Positions 8,030-14,758 of a stretch of 32,453 nt of DNA are shown piece after piece. Source of the DNA: Rubritepida flocculans DSM 14296 (GTDB taxonomy: Bacteria > Pseudomonadota > Alphaproteobacteria > Acetobacterales > Acetobacteraceae); NCBI RefSeq assembly GCF_000425365.1, contig NZ_AUDH01000029.1:1-32453 (forward strand), read 5' to 3'. The notes below the pieces were generated by a model, which was not told the origin of the DNA, searched no databases, and was given only the letters and a program-made list of their open reading frames with translations. The number at the start of each line of letters is the position of its first letter. Position 1 is the first letter of the stretch. The position numbers and the translations under genes were made by a program.

Positions 8030-8073
8030 CGGCGGGCCGTTTCCTTTCCTGGAAGCGGCCCGCCGTCCTTTTT
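8030..8073 (+). terminator. Rho-independent terminator between promoter and head genes
   Basis: A perfect 10-base inverted repeat, CGGCGGGCCG at 8030-8039 and CGGCCCGCCG at 8056-8065, with a 16-base loop, followed by TCCTTTTT. It sits downstream of the candidate promoter at 7940 and 60 bases before the first head gene at 8133, so it would stop that transcript unless read through. Confidence 0.65.
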
Positions 8074-8132
8074 CGGGCGCGGCGAGACGCGCGGCGAGGG
8101 GGAGGCGCCCTTCGAAGAGGAGATCCGCCCGC

Positions 8133-8384
8133 ATGGGAGGCCTGTTCCGCGCCCCGAAGCCCATCGTGGTGCCCGCGCCGCAGATCGACACGGCGGCGCA
8201 GCAGCAGCAGCAGCGCCAGCAGCAGGCGGAGGCCGAGGCCGCCGCCGCCCGCGCCGCCGAGGAAGCGCGCATCGACGCCCGCCGCCGCGCCCGCCAGGGC
8301 CTGGCCGGCACCATCGCCACCTCGGCGCGCGGCGTGCTCGAGCCGCTGCCCCTGGTCGGCCGCAAATCCCTGCTGGGCGAGTGA
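8133..8384 (+). CDS. Small Q/A-rich phage protein upstream of portal
   Basis: An 83-residue protein beginning MGGLFRAPKPIVVPAP, followed by a Gln-rich and Ala/Glu-rich helical stretch (residues 21-55). It ends with GLAGTIATSARGVLEPLPLV and GRKSLLGE. Short proteins with this GTI..S.RG and KSLLG end are often encoded just before the portal gene in podovirus-like prophages; their role is unknown and they may be minor head proteins. The ATG at 8133 has AGGAGA about 9 bases upstream. The stop at 8382-8384 is followed after five bases by the portal start, indicating coupling. Confidence 0.75.
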   Translation: MGGLFRAPKPIVVPAPQIDTAAQQQQQRQQQAEAEAAAARAAEEARIDARRRARQGLAGTIATSARGVLEPLPLVGRKSLLGE

Positions 8385-8389
8385 GGAAG

Positions 8390-9817
8390 ATGGACGCGAA
8401 GGACATCCTCGCCCGCCAGCATCGCGCCCGCGAACGCCGCCGCGCGCTGGAGGCCGCCTGGGCCGAGGCCTACGCCCATGTGCTGCCCGCCCCGCACGAG
8501 GCGGCCGGCCTGTTCGACGCCACCGCCGCCGATGCGGCCGAACAGCTCGCCGCCTCGCTGCTCGCGGAGCTGACGCCCCCATGGTCGCGCTGGTTCGGCC
8601 TCGCCCCCGCCCGCGACTTCGCCGACACCGAGGAGGGCCAGGCCGCCGCCTACGCCCTCGAGGGAACCGCGGCGGTGCTGCAGCAGCAGCTCGACCGCTC
8701 GAACTTCGCGGTCGAGATGCACCAGGCCTTCCTCGACCTGGTGATCGCCGGCACCGGCGTGATCCTCGTGGAGGAGGCGCCGCCGGGCGAGCCCTCGGCG
8801 CTGCGCTTTACCGCCATCCCGGTGCGCCAGGCGGTGCTGGAGGAGGGGCCCTCGGGCCGCCTCGACACCGTCTTCCGCGAGAACCGGATGACGCTCGCCG
8901 CCCTGCGCCGCCGCTTCCCCTTCGCCGAGCTGCCTGCGCGCCTCCTCGCGGAGGAGGCCGGCGAGCAGGCCGAGCCGCGCACGCATCGGGTCGTCGAGGC
9001 GGTCTGGCCCGACCGTTTCGGCCACCGCTACGCCGCCGTGCTCGACGCCCCCGGGTTGGACGAGCCCTTCCTGCTCGCCCAGGGGGGCTTCGCGGAATCG
9101 CCCTTCATCGCCTTCCGCTGGCTGAAGGCGCCGGGTGAGCTCTACGGCCGCGGGCCCGTGGTGAAGGCGCTGCCCGACATCCGCACGGCGAACCGCGTCG
9201 TTGAACTCGTGCTCAAGAACGCCTCCATCGCCGTCACCGGCATCTGGCAGGCGGAGGATGACGGGGTACTGAACCCCGCCACCGTACAGCTCACGCCGGG
9301 GGCGATCATCCCCAAGGCGCCGGGCAGCGCGGGGCTGACGCCGCTCGCCGCACCCGGCAGCTTCGACGTCTCGCAGCTCGTGCTCGCCGACCTGCGCGCG
9401 CGTATCCGCCAGGCGCTGCTGGCCGACCGGCTGGGGGCGCCGCGCGACGCGCGCATGACGGCGACCGAGGTGCTGGAGCGCAGCGCCGAGACGGCGCGGC
9501 TGCTGGGCGCCACCTATGGCCGCCTGCAGTCGGAGCTGCTGACGCCGCTGGTCGCGCGCTGCCTGTCCATCCTCGCCCGGCGCGGCGAAATCCCGCCCGT
9601 GCTGCTGGACGGCGGGCGCGTGGCGCTGCGCTACGAAAGCCCGCTGGCGCGGGTGCAGGGCCGCTCGGACGCGGCCAACACGCTGCTCTTCCTCGACGCC
9701 GCCTCGCGCATGGGCCCCGCGGCCGCGGCGCAGGTGGACGCGGCCGCCGCCGCCCGCTGGCTGGCGCGCACACTCGGCGCGCCGGCCGAAATCCTCGTCC
9801 CGACCCCCACGGAGTGA
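8390..9817 (+). CDS. Phage portal (head-to-tail connector) protein
   Basis: A 475-residue protein of the T7-type head-to-tail connecting family, forming the dodecameric ring through which DNA enters the capsid and to which the tail attaches. Supporting features are the N-terminal helical region with AEAYAHVLPAPHEA, ELTPPWSRWFGLAP, the family-like ELYGRGPVVKALPDIRTANR with the following long helix, PGAIIPKAPG, and RMTATEVLERSAETARLLG near the C-terminal crown. Length is close to that of T7 gp8. The ATG at 8390, with GAGG just upstream, was preferred to a GTG at 8381. It sits before the scaffold and capsid genes, as expected. Confidence 0.92.
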   Translation: MDAKDILARQHRARERRRALEAAWAEAYAHVLPAPHEAAGLFDATAADAAEQLAASLLAELTPPWSRWFGLAPARDFADTEEGQAAAYALEGTAAVLQQQLDRSNFAVEMHQAFLDLVIAGTGVILVEEAPPGEPSALRFTAIPVRQAVLEEGPSGRLDTVFRENRMTLAALRRRFPFAELPARLLAEEAGEQAEPRTHRVVEAVWPDRFGHRYAAVLDAPGLDEPFLLAQGGFAESPFIAFRWLKAPGELYGRGPVVKALPDIRTANRVVELVLKNASIAVTGIWQAEDDGVLNPATVQLTPGAIIPKAPGSAGLTPLAAPGSFDVSQLVLADLRARIRQALLADRLGAPRDARMTATEVLERSAETARLLGATYGRLQSELLTPLVARCLSILARRGEIPPVLLDGGRVALRYESPLARVQGRSDAANTLLFLDAASRMGPAAAAQVDAAAAARWLARTLGAPAEILVPTPTE

Positions 9818-9825
9818 CCCCCGCC

Positions 9826-10557
9826 ATGGAAGACAATCTGCTCGACGCCGCGATCCAGGGCGGCGGCGGCGCGAAGCCGCGCCCCGGCGACGTGCCGGAG
9901 AAGTTCTGGGACGCCGAGCGCGGCGAGCTGCGCGTGGACGCGCTGCTGAAGAGCTACCGCGAGCTGGAGCGCCGCCTCTCCCAGCGCCTCGCGCCCCCGG
10001 GCCCGGACGCCGACGAGGAGGAGCGCCGCCGCTGGCGCGAGATCCACGACATTCCCGACAGCCCCGAGGACTACCAGATCGAGGTGCGCCATGCGCTGAC
10101 CTCGCCCGACCTCGAGGTGAACCGCCGTCTCTACGAGGCGGGCTTCTCCCGCCAGCAGGTGCAGCTCGTCTATGACCTGGCGGCCGAGCGGCTGCTGCCC
10201 CTGATCGCCGAGGCCGCGCAGCAGTTCGAGGCGGACCGGCAGATGGAGAAGCTGCGCGCCCGCTACGGCGGCGAGGAGCGTTTCCGCCGCCTCGCGCAGC
10301 AGCTCTCCGCCTGGGGCCGGGCCAATCTGCCCCCGCCCGTGTTCGAGGCGCTCTCCACCACCGAGGAGGGCGTGGTCGCGCTCGAGCGCATGATGCGCGG
10401 CAAGGAGCCGGAGCTGACGCGCGAGGCCGCGCCCCCGCCCGCCGAGGACGAGGGCGAGCTGCGCAAGCTGATGCGCGACCCGCGCTACTGGCGCTCGCGC
10501 GAGCCCGAACTCGTGCGCCGCGTCACCGAGGGTTTCCGCCGCCTCGCGGGCGGCTGA
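9826..10557 (+). CDS. Phage capsid assembly scaffold protein
   Basis: A 243-residue acidic, largely helical protein between portal and capsid genes, the position and character of T7 gp9-type scaffolds. It contains VPEKFWDAERGELRVDALLK and SYRELERRLSQRL, a common start of such scaffold proteins, then DSPEDYQIE. A long charged region and a C-terminal helical segment (DPRYWRSREPELVRRVTEGF) follow; the basic tail would bind the capsid interior. The ATG at 9826 is chosen; a GTG at 9814 in frame overlaps the portal end and cannot be excluded. Scaffolds are expelled or degraded during head maturation. Confidence 0.88.
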   Translation: MEDNLLDAAIQGGGGAKPRPGDVPEKFWDAERGELRVDALLKSYRELERRLSQRLAPPGPDADEEERRRWREIHDIPDSPEDYQIEVRHALTSPDLEVNRRLYEAGFSRQQVQLVYDLAAERLLPLIAEAAQQFEADRQMEKLRARYGGEERFRRLAQQLSAWGRANLPPPVFEALSTTEEGVVALERMMRGKEPELTREAAPPPAEDEGELRKLMRDPRYWRSREPELVRRVTEGFRRLAGG

Positions 10558-10809
10558 GCGACCCGGGCGCGCGCCCTCCTCCCCGCGCGCCCGCTCGGCG
10601 GGCGGCCGCCCGGCGCGATGCGCCGCGGTCTCGCCCGCCCGCGCCCACCGCAGCGCCCCGCCTCCCGGCGCGCGGTGGGCGCCCCCTTTCCCGCACGCCC
10701 TGCGCACAACCGCCCCGCGGCGCGCAGCGCATCCCCGCCACGGCCCGGCCCCGCGCGGCCAACCGGCGCCCGGCGATCCCGCCCACCCGCAACCGCATAG
10801 GAGACACCT
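10558..10809 (+). promoter_or_regulatory. C-rich untranslated leader of the capsid gene
   Basis: A gene-free stretch of 252 bases between the scaffold stop and the capsid start, strongly C-rich on the coding strand from about 10625 onwards. A perfect 12-base palindrome, GGGCGGCCGCCC, lies at 10600-10611. It has no T-tract. A C-over-G bias of this kind is typical of Rho-binding RNA; a separate promoter or mRNA-processing site for abundant capsid expression is also possible. No promoter boxes are convincing. Confidence 0.4.
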
Positions 10810-11646
10810 GTGTCCGGCTCGATCGACCAGGCCTTCATCAAGCAGTTCCAGGCCGAGGTGCATGAGGCCTACCAGCGCCAGGGCAGCAAGCTGCGCCCCT
10901 GCGTGCGCAGCAAGACCAACGTGAAGGGCGCGAGCACCGTCTTCCAGCGCGTCGGCCGCGGCGTCGCCGCCTCCAAGGCGCGCAACGGCGTGGTGCCCGT
11001 GATGAACCTCGCCTACTCCACGGTGGAGTGCTTCCTGCAGGACCACTACGCCGGCGACTGGATCGACAAGTTCGACGACCTCAAGACCAACATCAACGAG
11101 ATGCAGGTGCTGGCGAACGCCGGCGCCTACGCGCTCGGCCGCAAGACGGACGAGCTGATCATCGCCGCGCTGGACACGGCGACGAACGAGGCCGTCGGCA
11201 CCCAGGCGGGCCAGACGGACAATGACGGCATGACCCGCGCGAAGGCGCTGCTCGCCTTCGAGATGCTCGGCCAGCTCGACGTGCCCGATGACGGCCAGCG
11301 CTTCGCCGTGGTGGGCTGGAAGCAGTGGAGCGAGCTGCTCACCATCCAGGAGTTCGCCAACGCCAGCTACGTCGGCGACGACGAGCTGCCCTGGAAGGGC
11401 ACCCAGGCCAAGCGCTGGCTCGGCGCCACCTGGATGCCGCACAGCGGGCTGACGCTGAACGGCACGCTGCGCCACTGCTACTTCTTCCACCGCACGGCGG
11501 TGGGCCACGCCGCCGCCTCGGAGATCATCACCGACGTGACCTGGCACGGCGACCGCGCCGCGCATTTCGTCAACAGCATGATGAGCCAGGGCGCCGTGCT
11601 GGTGGACGACCAGGGCGTCGTGCGCATGCGCTGCAAGGAACAGTAA
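10810..11646 (+). CDS. Phage major capsid protein
   Basis: A 278-residue protein forming the icosahedral shell. The start is a GTG at 10810 with AGGAG six bases upstream and a stop codon just before it in the leader, so no longer form is possible in that region. Features include IDQAFIKQFQAEVHEAYQRQ, GRGVAASKARNGVVPVMNLA, the LKTNINEMQVLANAGAYALG helix and a C-terminal segment with THVE-like beta strands (DVTWHGDRAAHFVNSM, QGAVLVDDQGVVRM). It resembles capsid proteins of podovirus-like prophages rather than the larger T7 gp10. Position after the scaffold supports the call. It is isolated on both sides by untranslated DNA, which suits separate high expression. Confidence 0.9.
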   Translation: MSGSIDQAFIKQFQAEVHEAYQRQGSKLRPCVRSKTNVKGASTVFQRVGRGVAASKARNGVVPVMNLAYSTVECFLQDHYAGDWIDKFDDLKTNINEMQVLANAGAYALGRKTDELIIAALDTATNEAVGTQAGQTDNDGMTRAKALLAFEMLGQLDVPDDGQRFAVVGWKQWSELLTIQEFANASYVGDDELPWKGTQAKRWLGATWMPHSGLTLNGTLRHCYFFHRTAVGHAAASEIITDVTWHGDRAAHFVNSMMSQGAVLVDDQGVVRMRCKEQ

Positions 11647-11772
11647 TACGGTCGGCATCACATGCCGACCGTATCGCGCGCAGGGTTGGTGTGGCGGCTG
11701 CGCGCCAAAACAAAGGCATACCAGCGGCCGCACCGGCTTCTCAGGAGCCGACATCAGCGGCCGCTGGTATAA
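11644..11772 (+). repeat. Intergenic hairpin repeat, copy 3, inside the phage block
   Basis: Begins TAATACGGTCGGCAT, TAA being the capsid stop. The left end is a perfect hairpin of 13 bases (ATACGGTCGGCAT, three-base loop, complement) at 11646-11674. The right end is a perfect 14-base inverted repeat at 11718-11731 and 11757-11770 around a 25-base loop with its own inner stem. The middle part present in copies 1 and 2 is missing, but CCAAAACAAAGGCATACCAG is shared with copy 1. Here it lies between two genes of the same direction. Confidence 0.8.
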
Positions 11773-11782
11773 CGCGCCCCCC

Positions 11783-11810
11783 CGGGCCGGCGGCGAGCCC
11801 CGCCGGCCCG
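11783..11810 (+). terminator. Strong hairpin after capsid gene, possible partial terminator
   Basis: An 11-base perfect inverted repeat, CGGGCCGGCGG at 11783-11793 and CCGCCGGCCCG at 11800-11810, with a 6-base loop. It is followed by ACCCCTTCC, not a real T-tract. Located between the capsid repeat and the tail genes, it may reduce read-through or protect the capsid mRNA 3' end. Confidence 0.4.
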
Positions 11811-11856
11811 ACCCCTTCCGCCGCACCGCTTCCCTTTCCCACCGGAGATCCCCCCG

Positions 11857-12426
11857 ATGGCGCTCACCGCCCTCGAACTCTGCTCGCGTGCGCTGCTGCG
11901 CCTGGGCGCCCCGGCCATCGCCTCCTTCAGCGAGGGCACGGCGGAGGCGGAGGTGGCGTCCGGCCTCTATGGCGGCGTGCGCGACGCGCTGCTCTCCTCC
12001 CATCCCTGGAGCTTCGCCACCGCCCAGGCCAGCCTGCCGCGCCTCTCGGGCACGCCTGCGGCGGATCACGCCTACGCTTTCCAGCTTCCCGCCGCCTTCC
12101 TGCGCGTGCTCTCGGCCGGCGGCCCAGGCAGCGGGCGCGGCCTCGCCTACCGCCTGCTCGAGGACCGGCTGCACACCGACTCGCCCCAGGTGACGCTGAC
12201 CTACATCTTCCGCCCGCACGAAAGCGCCTTCCCGGCCTTCTTCGCCAGTGCGCTGGTCGCGCGCCTCTCGGCCGAGTTCTGCATCCCGCTGACCGAGAGC
12301 ACCACGCGCGCGCAGATGCTCTTCGCCCAGGCCGAGGCCGAGGTGCGCGCCGCGCGCCGCGCCGACAGCCAGCAGGCCACCACCAGGGCCATCGAGGGCT
12401 TCCCGCTGATCCAGGCCCGGGGCTGA
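11857..12426 (+). CDS. Tail tubular protein A (adaptor)
   Basis: A 189-residue protein resembling T7 gp11, the ring between portal and nozzle. It starts TALELCSRALLRLGAPAIAS, the typical opening of this family, followed by the acidic helix SEGTAEAEVASGLYGGVRDALLSSHPWSFA, where the Trp-Ser-Phe-Ala ending is a hallmark. Later come YAFQLPAAFLRVLS and VTLTYIFRPHESAFPAFF, then a long C-terminal helix. Length matches T7 gp11. The ATG at 11857 has a GGAG about 9 bases upstream. Three bases separate it from the next gene, so both tail-tube proteins are coupled. Confidence 0.9.
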   Translation: MALTALELCSRALLRLGAPAIASFSEGTAEAEVASGLYGGVRDALLSSHPWSFATAQASLPRLSGTPAADHAYAFQLPAAFLRVLSAGGPGSGRGLAYRLLEDRLHTDSPQVTLTYIFRPHESAFPAFFASALVARLSAEFCIPLTESTTRAQMLFAQAEAEVRAARRADSQQATTRAIEGFPLIQARG

Positions 12427-12429
12427 GCC

Positions 12430-14310
12430 ATGTCCGCGCTGCGTCAGGTCAAGACCAACTTCACCGCGGGCGAGCTCTCGCCCGAGATGCTCGGCCGCGC
12501 GGATCTGCGCGCCTACGCCAACGGGGCGGCGAAGCTGCGCAACGTCTTCATCCAGCCCACGGGCGGCGTGACGCGCCGGCCGGGCCTGCGCCACCTCGCC
12601 ACCATCCCCTTCCCCGCGCGGCTCGTGCCCTTCGAGTTCAACACCGAGCAGACCTATCTGCTCGTGCTCTCGCACGGGGAGATGCGCGTCTTCCTGGGCG
12701 ATGTGCTGGTGGCCACCGTCGCCGCGCCCTGGACGGCGGCCATGCTGCCGCAGATGGCCTTCACCCAGAGTGCGGACACGCTGCTCGCGGTGCATCCCGA
12801 CATGTATCCGCTCGCCATCACGCGCACCGGGCACACGAGCTGGACGGTGGCGCCCTGGGGCTGGACGGTGATGCCCACCTATCGCTTCGGCGACCCGCTG
12901 GTGGTGCTCGCGCCCAGCGCCGCGTCGGGCACGGTCACGCTGATCGCCAGCGCGCCTGTGTTCCAGGCCGGGCACGAGCTCTATCCGCTGCGCTTCCGCG
13001 GGCGCTACGGCCGCATCCTCTCCGTGCTGTCGCCCACCCAGGTGACCTGGGCCTGCCCCGACACGCTGCCCGACCTCTCCGGCAGCGCGGACTGGGAGGA
13101 GGCGGCCTTCAGCCCCGTGCGCGGCTGGCCGGTCAGCGTCTGCTTCCACCAGGACCGGCTGGTGATCGGCGGCTCGCGCGATCTGCCGAACCGGCTCTGG
13201 CTCTCCTGCTCCGGGCAGCTCTTCAACTTCGACAAGGGCACGGGCCTCGACGACCAGGGCATCGAGTTCGGCCTGTTCTCCGACCAGGTGAACGCCATCC
13301 GCGCCGTCTTCTCGGCGCGCCACCTCCAGGTCTTCACCACGGGCGGCGAATGGATGGTGACGGGCGACCCGCTGACGCCCTCCTCCATCCAGCTCCACCG
13401 GCAGACGCGGGTGGGCAGCATCGCGAACCGGCAGGTGCCGCCGGTGGACGTGGACGGCAGCACCATCTTCGCCGCCCGCAGCGGCCGGGCCATCCACGAA
13501 TTCGTCTATACGGAGGTGCAGCAGGCCTACCAGTCGAACGATCTCGCGCTGCTTGCGGGCCACCTCATCCGCAACCCGGTCTCCATGGCCTATGACCAGA
13601 CGCGCCGGCTGCTGCACGTCTGCCAGGAGGACGGCACGCTCGCCACGCTGACGCTGTTCCGCGCCGAGCAGGTGACGGCCTGGACGCAGCAGACCACCGA
13701 CGGCCAGTTCCACGCCGTGGCCGAGGTGGAGGGGCAGGTCTATGTCATCGTCTGGCGCGCCGGAACCTGGCGGCTGGAACGCTTCGACCCGACTCTCGCG
13801 ACGGACGCGGCGCTGGACGGAACCAGCGCCTCGCTGCGTTCCAACTGGACCGGCCTGTCGCATCTCGAAGGGCGCGAGGTCGAGGTGCTGGCCGATGGCG
13901 CGCCGCGCGGCACCGCGACCGTCTCGGGCGGGGCCGTGGCGCTCTCGCCCGGCGCCTATCAGGCGCAGTTCGGCCTGCCCTTCTGGCATGTGATCGAGCC
14001 GCTGCCGCCCGAGCTGCTGACCGCCGCCGGCGCGCGGATGGCGCCGCTGCGCCTGGTGCGGCTGATCTTCCGCGTGCTGGAGAGCAAGGCGCTGGAGGCC
14101 GATCTCGGGCGCGGGCTGCAGCCCATCCCCTTCCGCCGCTTCGACACCCCCGTGCTCGATGCGGCGCCGCCGAGCTTCAGCGGCGACGTGCGCGTCTCCG
14201 CCCTCGGCTGGCGGCGCGACGCGATGCAGCCGCTCTGGCGCATCGCCGGCAAGGCGCCGCTGCCGATGACCCTTCTCTCCGTCACCACCGATCTGAGGAC
14301 GAACGACTGA
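12430..14310 (+). CDS. Tail tubular protein B / nozzle
   Basis: A 626-residue beta-rich protein equivalent to T7 gp12, forming the distal part of the short tail. The N-terminus VKTNFTAGELSPEMLGRADL and the run NGAAKLRNVFIQPTGGVTRR are the classic start of this family. Also typical are ERPVSVCFHQDRLVIGGS-like text (WPVSVCFHQDRLVIGGSRD), FSARHLQVFTTGGEWMVTGD and QTRVGSIANRQVPPV. Some databases describe such proteins by an FCCH-like beta domain. Its TGA stop overlaps the ATG of the following gene. Shorter than T7 gp12 (794 residues), which is usual in related prophages. Confidence 0.92.
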   Translation: MSALRQVKTNFTAGELSPEMLGRADLRAYANGAAKLRNVFIQPTGGVTRRPGLRHLATIPFPARLVPFEFNTEQTYLLVLSHGEMRVFLGDVLVATVAAPWTAAMLPQMAFTQSADTLLAVHPDMYPLAITRTGHTSWTVAPWGWTVMPTYRFGDPLVVLAPSAASGTVTLIASAPVFQAGHELYPLRFRGRYGRILSVLSPTQVTWACPDTLPDLSGSADWEEAAFSPVRGWPVSVCFHQDRLVIGGSRDLPNRLWLSCSGQLFNFDKGTGLDDQGIEFGLFSDQVNAIRAVFSARHLQVFTTGGEWMVTGDPLTPSSIQLHRQTRVGSIANRQVPPVDVDGSTIFAARSGRAIHEFVYTEVQQAYQSNDLALLAGHLIRNPVSMAYDQTRRLLHVCQEDGTLATLTLFRAEQVTAWTQQTTDGQFHAVAEVEGQVYVIVWRAGTWRLERFDPTLATDAALDGTSASLRSNWTGLSHLEGREVEVLADGAPRGTATVSGGAVALSPGAYQAQFGLPFWHVIEPLPPELLTAAGARMAPLRLVRLIFRVLESKALEADLGRGLQPIPFRRFDTPVLDAAPPSFSGDVRVSALGWRRDAMQPLWRIAGKAPLPMTLLSVTTDLRTND

Positions 14311-14750
14311 TGGCCGCACTCGCCTCCCTCGCGACGCTCGCCTCCGCGGGTGTCGGCCTCTACGCCCAGCAGCAGAGCGCGCAGGCGCAGCGCGCCGTGC
14401 AGCGCGCGCAGCTCGAGAACCAGCGCCAGCAGGAGGAGGCGCGCCAGCAGCAGCTCCTCCTCCAGCAGGAGGCGGAAGCCCGTGCGCGGCGCGAACAGCT
14501 CGCGCGCACGCTCGCCTCCACGCGCGCGCGCCTGGCCGCCGGCGGCATCCCGGTCGGCGAGGGCTCGGCCGCCACCGTGCAGGAGGGGCTGCGCGCCGAC
14601 GCCGCCGCCGGGCTGCGCGACAACGAGGCGCTCTACCGCGCGCGCATGACCTCGGGCCGCGCCTCGCTGCTCAACCCCGACATGTCCACCACCACGCTGC
14701 TGCGCGCCCTGCCCGGCTTCGGCAACGCGCTGCGCAGCCTGCTCGACTGA
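14310..14750 (+). CDS. Internal virion protein, T7 gp14-like
   Basis: A 146-residue protein with a short hydrophobic N-terminal helix (LASLATLASAGVGLYA, residues 3-18), then a long Gln/Glu/Arg-rich helix (about residues 19-70) and a less charged C-terminal part ending in LPGFGNALRSLLD. This design, and the position after the nozzle gene, match the small ejection protein gp14 of T7-type phages, which enters the outer membrane during infection. Sequence similarity is low, so the call rests on layout and composition. It begins inside the stop of the previous gene (overlap of one base) and is followed by a GGGAAG ribosome-binding site for the tailspike gene. Confidence 0.7.
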   Translation: MAALASLATLASAGVGLYAQQQSAQAQRAVQRAQLENQRQQEEARQQQLLLQQEAEARARREQLARTLASTRARLAAGGIPVGEGSAATVQEGLRADAAAGLRDNEALYRARMTSGRASLLNPDMSTTTLLRALPGFGNALRSLLD

Positions 14751-14758
14751 GGGAAGCG

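Larger units (their letters stand above)
7095..12715 (+). mobile_element. Podovirus-type structural block, left half (head genes; whole block runs 7095-19809)
   Basis: The left part of a single block that continues to 19809. It holds small leading proteins, portal, scaffold, capsid and tail-tube genes on the plus strand in the T7 order. The outer limits are set by recognisable host genes: the DUF3422 and S24 genes on the left, DUF952 and pyrD on the right. No attachment-site duplication, integrase, excisionase, polymerase, primase, ligase or RNA polymerase gene is seen. GC content and codon use look like those of the host genes around it. The end given here is arbitrary within the block. Confidence 0.5.

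Noticed and set aside
9631-14319. A 1562-codon open frame on the minus strand across capsid and tail genes
   Set aside because: It is antisense to five well-recognised phage genes, its product is Ala/Arg/His/Gly-rich low-complexity sequence, and long open antisense frames are expected at this GC content.
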